From: Limosilactobacillus alvi
GTDB lineage: Bacteria; Bacillota; Bacilli; Lactobacillales; Lactobacillaceae
NCBI RefSeq assembly: GCF_016900115.1
Contig: NZ_JACJJQ010000017.1
Location: 1 to 36,893, forward strand
DNA length: 36,893 nt
Direction: 5' to 3'
Part shown: in pieces, positions 34,113-36,893 of the stretch
Position numbering within the stretch: the stretch's first letter is position 1
Layout: each line of letters opens with the position of its first letter
Made by a program: the position numbers and the translations under genes
The notes under the pieces: model-generated
The model's database searches: none
What the model was told of the DNA's origin: nothing
What the model saw: only the letters and a program-made list of their open reading frames with translations

Positions 34113-34728
<616 letters not shown>

Positions 34729-34742
34729 TATCCACTATTTAA

Positions 34743-34821
34743 TTTGCTCCAGAGAGGGTGACAATGGTGGGCGGCCTTTTTGCCACCCAAAAGCGGTCCT
34801 CTTTGGAGGAACGCTTTTTTT
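34743..34821 (+). promoter_or_regulatory. PyrR-dependent attenuator
   Basis: The PyrR-binding hairpin has the conserved loop TCCAGAGAGG (34748-34757). Its CCAGAGAGG can instead pair fully (one G-U) with CCTCTTTGG (34798-34806), giving the antiterminator. That blocks the terminator AAGCGGTCCTC/GAGGAACGCTT (34790-34815), followed by T. GGTGGGCGGC/GCCACC forms the hairpin between. It controls pyrF and pyrE by pyrimidine supply. Confidence 0.9.
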
Positions 34822-34838
34822 GAAACGGAGGAAGAAAA

Positions 34839-35561
34839 ATGCAACGTTTTGCACCAATGGTCGCAATTGATGTGCCAACGAAGGAGGAGGCAGTCGCCTT
34901 ATTTGACCAATTAGCAATGACCACGCCAAAACCAATTGTAAAGTTGGGGATGGAACTGTATTACACCGCGGGTCCTGAGATTATTAGCCTAGCTCGCCAA
35001 CGGGGCTTTAAGGTCTTTGTCGATTTAAAGTTGTATGACATTCCCAATACGGTTGGTCGAGCAATGAAAGGCTTGGGAAAGCTTGGTGCATCTTTTGTAA
35101 CTGTCCATGCAGCTGGGGGAAAAGAAATGCTTCAAGCCGCCCTTGACGGCTTACAAACTGGCGCCCAAGCCGCTAACCTGCCATTACCAAACCTCTTAGC
35201 GATCACCGAATTAACTTCGATCAACCAAAGGATTATGAATGAAGAACAGGGAATCCCGGGTGAGTTAGTAACGACTGTCCAACGGTATGCCAAATTAGCT
35301 GATAAAGTTGGTCTAGCTGGGGTGGTTTGTTCAGCCCAAGAAGTTGAAGCGATTCGGCAAGTAACGCGTGCTGATTTTTATTGTGTTACCCCGGGGATTC
35401 GACCGGTAGGGAGTGCCAAAGGTGATCAAAAGCGGGTAGTTACCCCGGCTCAGGCCCATCAATTAGGCGCCAATGCCATTGTCTGTGGGCGACCGATTAC
35501 TCAAGCTGAATCAGTTAGTGATGCATATGAAGTAATTGCACAAGAATTTTTGGAGGGATAA
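34839..35561 (+). CDS. pyrF: Orotidine 5'-phosphate decarboxylase
   Basis: 240-aa TIM-barrel enzyme, the last step to UMP. Visible: IDVPTKEEA (residues 10-18), KLGMELYY (35-42), catalytic D62/K64/D67 in FVDLKLYDIPNTV, VTVHAAGG, and the phosphate-binding VTPGIRPVG with CGRPIT. GGAGGAAG precedes the ATG, just after the PyrR terminator. pyrE follows after two bases. Confidence 0.97.
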   Translation: MQRFAPMVAIDVPTKEEAVALFDQLAMTTPKPIVKLGMELYYTAGPEIISLARQRGFKVFVDLKLYDIPNTVGRAMKGLGKLGASFVTVHAAGGKEMLQAALDGLQTGAQAANLPLPNLLAITELTSINQRIMNEEQGIPGELVTTVQRYAKLADKVGLAGVVCSAQEVEAIRQVTRADFYCVTPGIRPVGSAKGDQKRVVTPAQAHQLGANAIVCGRPITQAESVSDAYEVIAQEFLEG

Positions 35562-35563
35562 TC

Positions 35564-36208
35564 ATGATTGGGCAACGCGAAATTGTAGCAAAAAACTTAC
35601 TTGACATTAATGCAGTGACTTTACGGCCGAATGAACCATTTACCTGGGCAAGTGGATTAAAAGCCCCGATCTACACCGATAATCGCTTAACAATTTCTTA
35701 TCCTTGGGTTCGGCGGAATATCTATATTGGGATGATTGACCGGATTAAGCATAACTTTGGGATTGAAAACGTGGATGTGATCGCTGGGACCGCAACAGCT
35801 GGGATTCCTCACGCTACTTTAGTTGCCGAACGTCTCCAAAAGCCATTGATCTATGTTCGCTCAAAGCCAAAGGATCATGGTCAAGGACGGCAAATTGAGG
35901 GAGTCCTTAAGCCCGGACAGAAGGTAATTGTAATTGATGATCTTTTATCAACCGGTGGCAGTGTATTAAATGCAGTCAAGGCTGTGCAAACCGCTGGCGG
36001 AGAAGTTCTTGGGGTTGTTGCTATCTTCTCATACGAATTACCAGCTTTGACGAAAAACTTTGCGGCTGTTGATTTACCATTCTATACCGTAACGAATTAC
36101 AGTACCTTAATTGAGGAAGCTTTAAAACAAGGATTAGTAACTGACGAAGAAAAAACTTCTTTGCATGCTTGGCGAGAAGATCCGGAAACGTGGTCGGCTA
36201 AGCATTAA
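35564..36208 (+). CDS. pyrE: Orotate phosphoribosyltransferase
   Basis: 214-aa enzyme that makes orotidine 5'-phosphate from orotate and PRPP. Visible: FTWASGLKAPIYTDNR (orotate site), AGTATAGIPHA, YVRSKPKDHGQGRQIEG (flexible loop) and the PRPP motif VIVIDDLLSTGGSVL. TGGAGG at the end of pyrF is its ribosome-binding site. Last gene of this short operon. Confidence 0.97.
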   Translation: MIGQREIVAKNLLDINAVTLRPNEPFTWASGLKAPIYTDNRLTISYPWVRRNIYIGMIDRIKHNFGIENVDVIAGTATAGIPHATLVAERLQKPLIYVRSKPKDHGQGRQIEGVLKPGQKVIVIDDLLSTGGSVLNAVKAVQTAGGEVLGVVAIFSYELPALTKNFAAVDLPFYTVTNYSTLIEEALKQGLVTDEEKTSLHAWREDPETWSAKH

Positions 36209-36230
36209 ACTAGGCCGAAAAACGTTAGTG

Positions 36231-36268
36231 AGGCCGGGAAGAAACGCGCGTTTCTTCCCGGCCTTTCT
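36231..36268 (+). terminator. Terminator of the pyr operon (terminal hairpin of repeat copy D)
   Basis: AGGCCGGGAAGAAACGC and its exact complement form a 34-base perfect palindrome (36231-36264), followed by TTCTTG. The T run is poor, so termination of pyrE may be partial. Confidence 0.75.
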
Positions 36269-36508
36269 TGCATCTCTGAATGTTACTCAGTAACTAAGGT
36301 CAAAGCAGTAGCTGAATGGCAGTTGCTTCCCTGGCGGTCGCACCAACCGATTCAGCCTTGCATGGGCTCACAAACGCCAAACCAGTTGGCTGGTTCGCTC
36401 CAAAGCACGGCCTTAGCGGATAAGTGCGAACGAAAGGCTGATTCTAATGAATCAACCTTTGTCCTTCTTATCCCAACCAGGCCGTCAAGGAGCTTTTTGC
36501 CCAACCTC
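36231..36508 (-). repeat. Intergenic structured repeat, copy D (complete)
   Basis: Full-length minus-strand copy, nearly identical to copy C. On this strand it begins GAGGTTGGGCAAAAAGCTCC at 36508 and ends in the terminal hairpin at 36231. The central hairpin reads GGTTGATTC-ATTA-GAATCAGCC. Compared with copies A and C, changes at two pairs keep pairing (G-U against A-U). It lies between pyrE and the rRNA promoters. Confidence 0.9.
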
Positions 36509-36547
36509 AACGTTTTTAATTTTTTGAGGTATTTTTTGAAAAAGGTG

Positions 36548-36576
36548 TTGACGAAATGAAGGAAGACCGGTATAGT
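36548..36576 (+). promoter_or_regulatory. rRNA operon promoter P1
   Basis: TTGACG (36548-36553), 17 bases, TATAGT (36571-36576). Confidence 0.75.
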
Positions 36577-36646
36577 TATATATCGTTGTCACCGCGATAA
36601 AACGTTACGCGTTTGGTGATCAACACAAGATTGTTAAAACTTCTTA

Positions 36647-36675
36647 TTGACAAGAAGTTGACAATTTGGTAATAT
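36647..36675 (+). promoter_or_regulatory. rRNA operon promoter P2
   Basis: Perfect TTGACA (36647-36652), 17 bases, TAATAT (36670-36675). A second TTGACA overlaps the spacer at 36658-36663. Confidence 0.8.
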
Positions 36676-36723
36676 ATAAGAGTTGTCGCTGAGTGATGAT
36701 TCAAGAGCTTCTCAAAAAAGTTC

Positions 36724-36753
36724 TTGACAAGTTCTTGAGCGGTTTGATATAAT
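36724..36753 (+). promoter_or_regulatory. rRNA operon promoter P3
   Basis: Perfect TTGACA (36724-36729), 18 bases, perfect TATAAT (36748-36753) with TG extension (TGATATAAT). Confidence 0.9.
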
Positions 36754-36759
36754 TATTAA

Positions 36760-36893
36760 GTCGCTGACTTATAGCGAACAACGGTAGACCTTTGAAAACT
36801 GAATAAAGTTTCGACGAATCAAATGTGTAGGGTCCTTGATCTTAATGATCGAGGCAAAACATTTGCGAAGTCAATTCGCTTAATTTATTTTTG
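36760..36893 (+). ncRNA. rRNA operon leader, immediately before 16S rRNA
   Basis: Contains the CCTTTGAAAACTGAATAAAG motif (36789-36808), typical of Firmicutes rRNA leaders (boxA-like antitermination region), and AAAACATTTGCGAAGTCAA near 36856-36874, a processing-stem arm common ahead of lactobacillus 16S genes. Mature 16S rRNA is expected to start within a few bases of the window end and is not included. Confidence 0.85.

Noticed and set aside
36323-36559. Open frames inside repeat copies D and C (e.g. 36323-36559 plus, 29025-29243 minus)
   Set aside because: They lie within the non-coding repeat, lack ribosome-binding sites and are not kept between copies A, B, C and D.

Overview
The window is chromosomal DNA from a lactic acid bacterium. 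Gene content points to a heterofermentative lactobacillus of the Limosilactobacillus type, though the species cannot be fixed from sequence alone: a walRKHIJ-htrA-rlmH block, an iron-type 1,3-propanediol dehydrogenase, ClpL, a ribDEAH operon, RexB/AddA, and frequent CGG arginine codons. The region is probably near the replication origin. It holds the wal operon, purA, an rRNA operon leader, a cluster of DnaA boxes and two parS-like sites.

Layout. 1-63: 3'-truncated tRNA-Lys(CUU), minus strand. 340-7092: the cell-wall stress system walR-walK-walH-walI-walJ, then the surface protease htrA. 7146-7489: non-coding DNA packed with DnaA boxes, leading into rlmH. 8158-9330: dhaT-like dehydrogenase under a CcpA (cre) site. 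9563-11744 (minus): an araT-type aminotransferase and a D-2-hydroxyacid dehydrogenase, preceded by a ~330-nt leader that encodes an aromatic-rich leader peptide and a terminator with alternative folds. 12240-14695: small HTH protein, then ClpL. 14923-18226 (minus): riboflavin operon ribD-ribE-ribBA-ribH behind an FMN riboswitch, with a cre-like site on the promoter. 18554-18685 (minus): possible 43-aa membrane protein. 18796-20262: cardiolipin synthase. 20570-28060: rexB/addB and addA. 28129-28875: Ser-rich lipoprotein. 29240-32098 (minus): large LTA-synthase-like membrane enzyme with an extra N-terminal membrane module. 32588-33877: purA. 34186-36208: pyrR, a PyrR attenuator, pyrF and pyrE. 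36548-36893: three tandem rRNA promoters and the rRNA leader; the window stops just before 16S rRNA.

Two things go beyond routine annotation. First, the araT leader behaves on paper as a complete translation-coupled attenuator. The leader peptide has six aromatic residues in eight codons (FYAYWFSF), and six RNA segments can pair in two mutually exclusive ways. This would tie transamination and 2-keto-acid reduction to aromatic amino-acid supply. Second, four copies (two intact, two carrying different deletions) of a ~280-bp structured intergenic element end in a GGGAAGAAAC/GTTTCTTCCC hairpin. They lie at 9412, 14720, 28967 and 36231, three of them between convergent genes.

Most regulation visible here is at the RNA level: the FMN riboswitch, the PyrR attenuator and the aromatic attenuator, plus DNA sites for CcpA and possibly PurR. 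No phage, insertion sequence, CRISPR array or defence island was seen.
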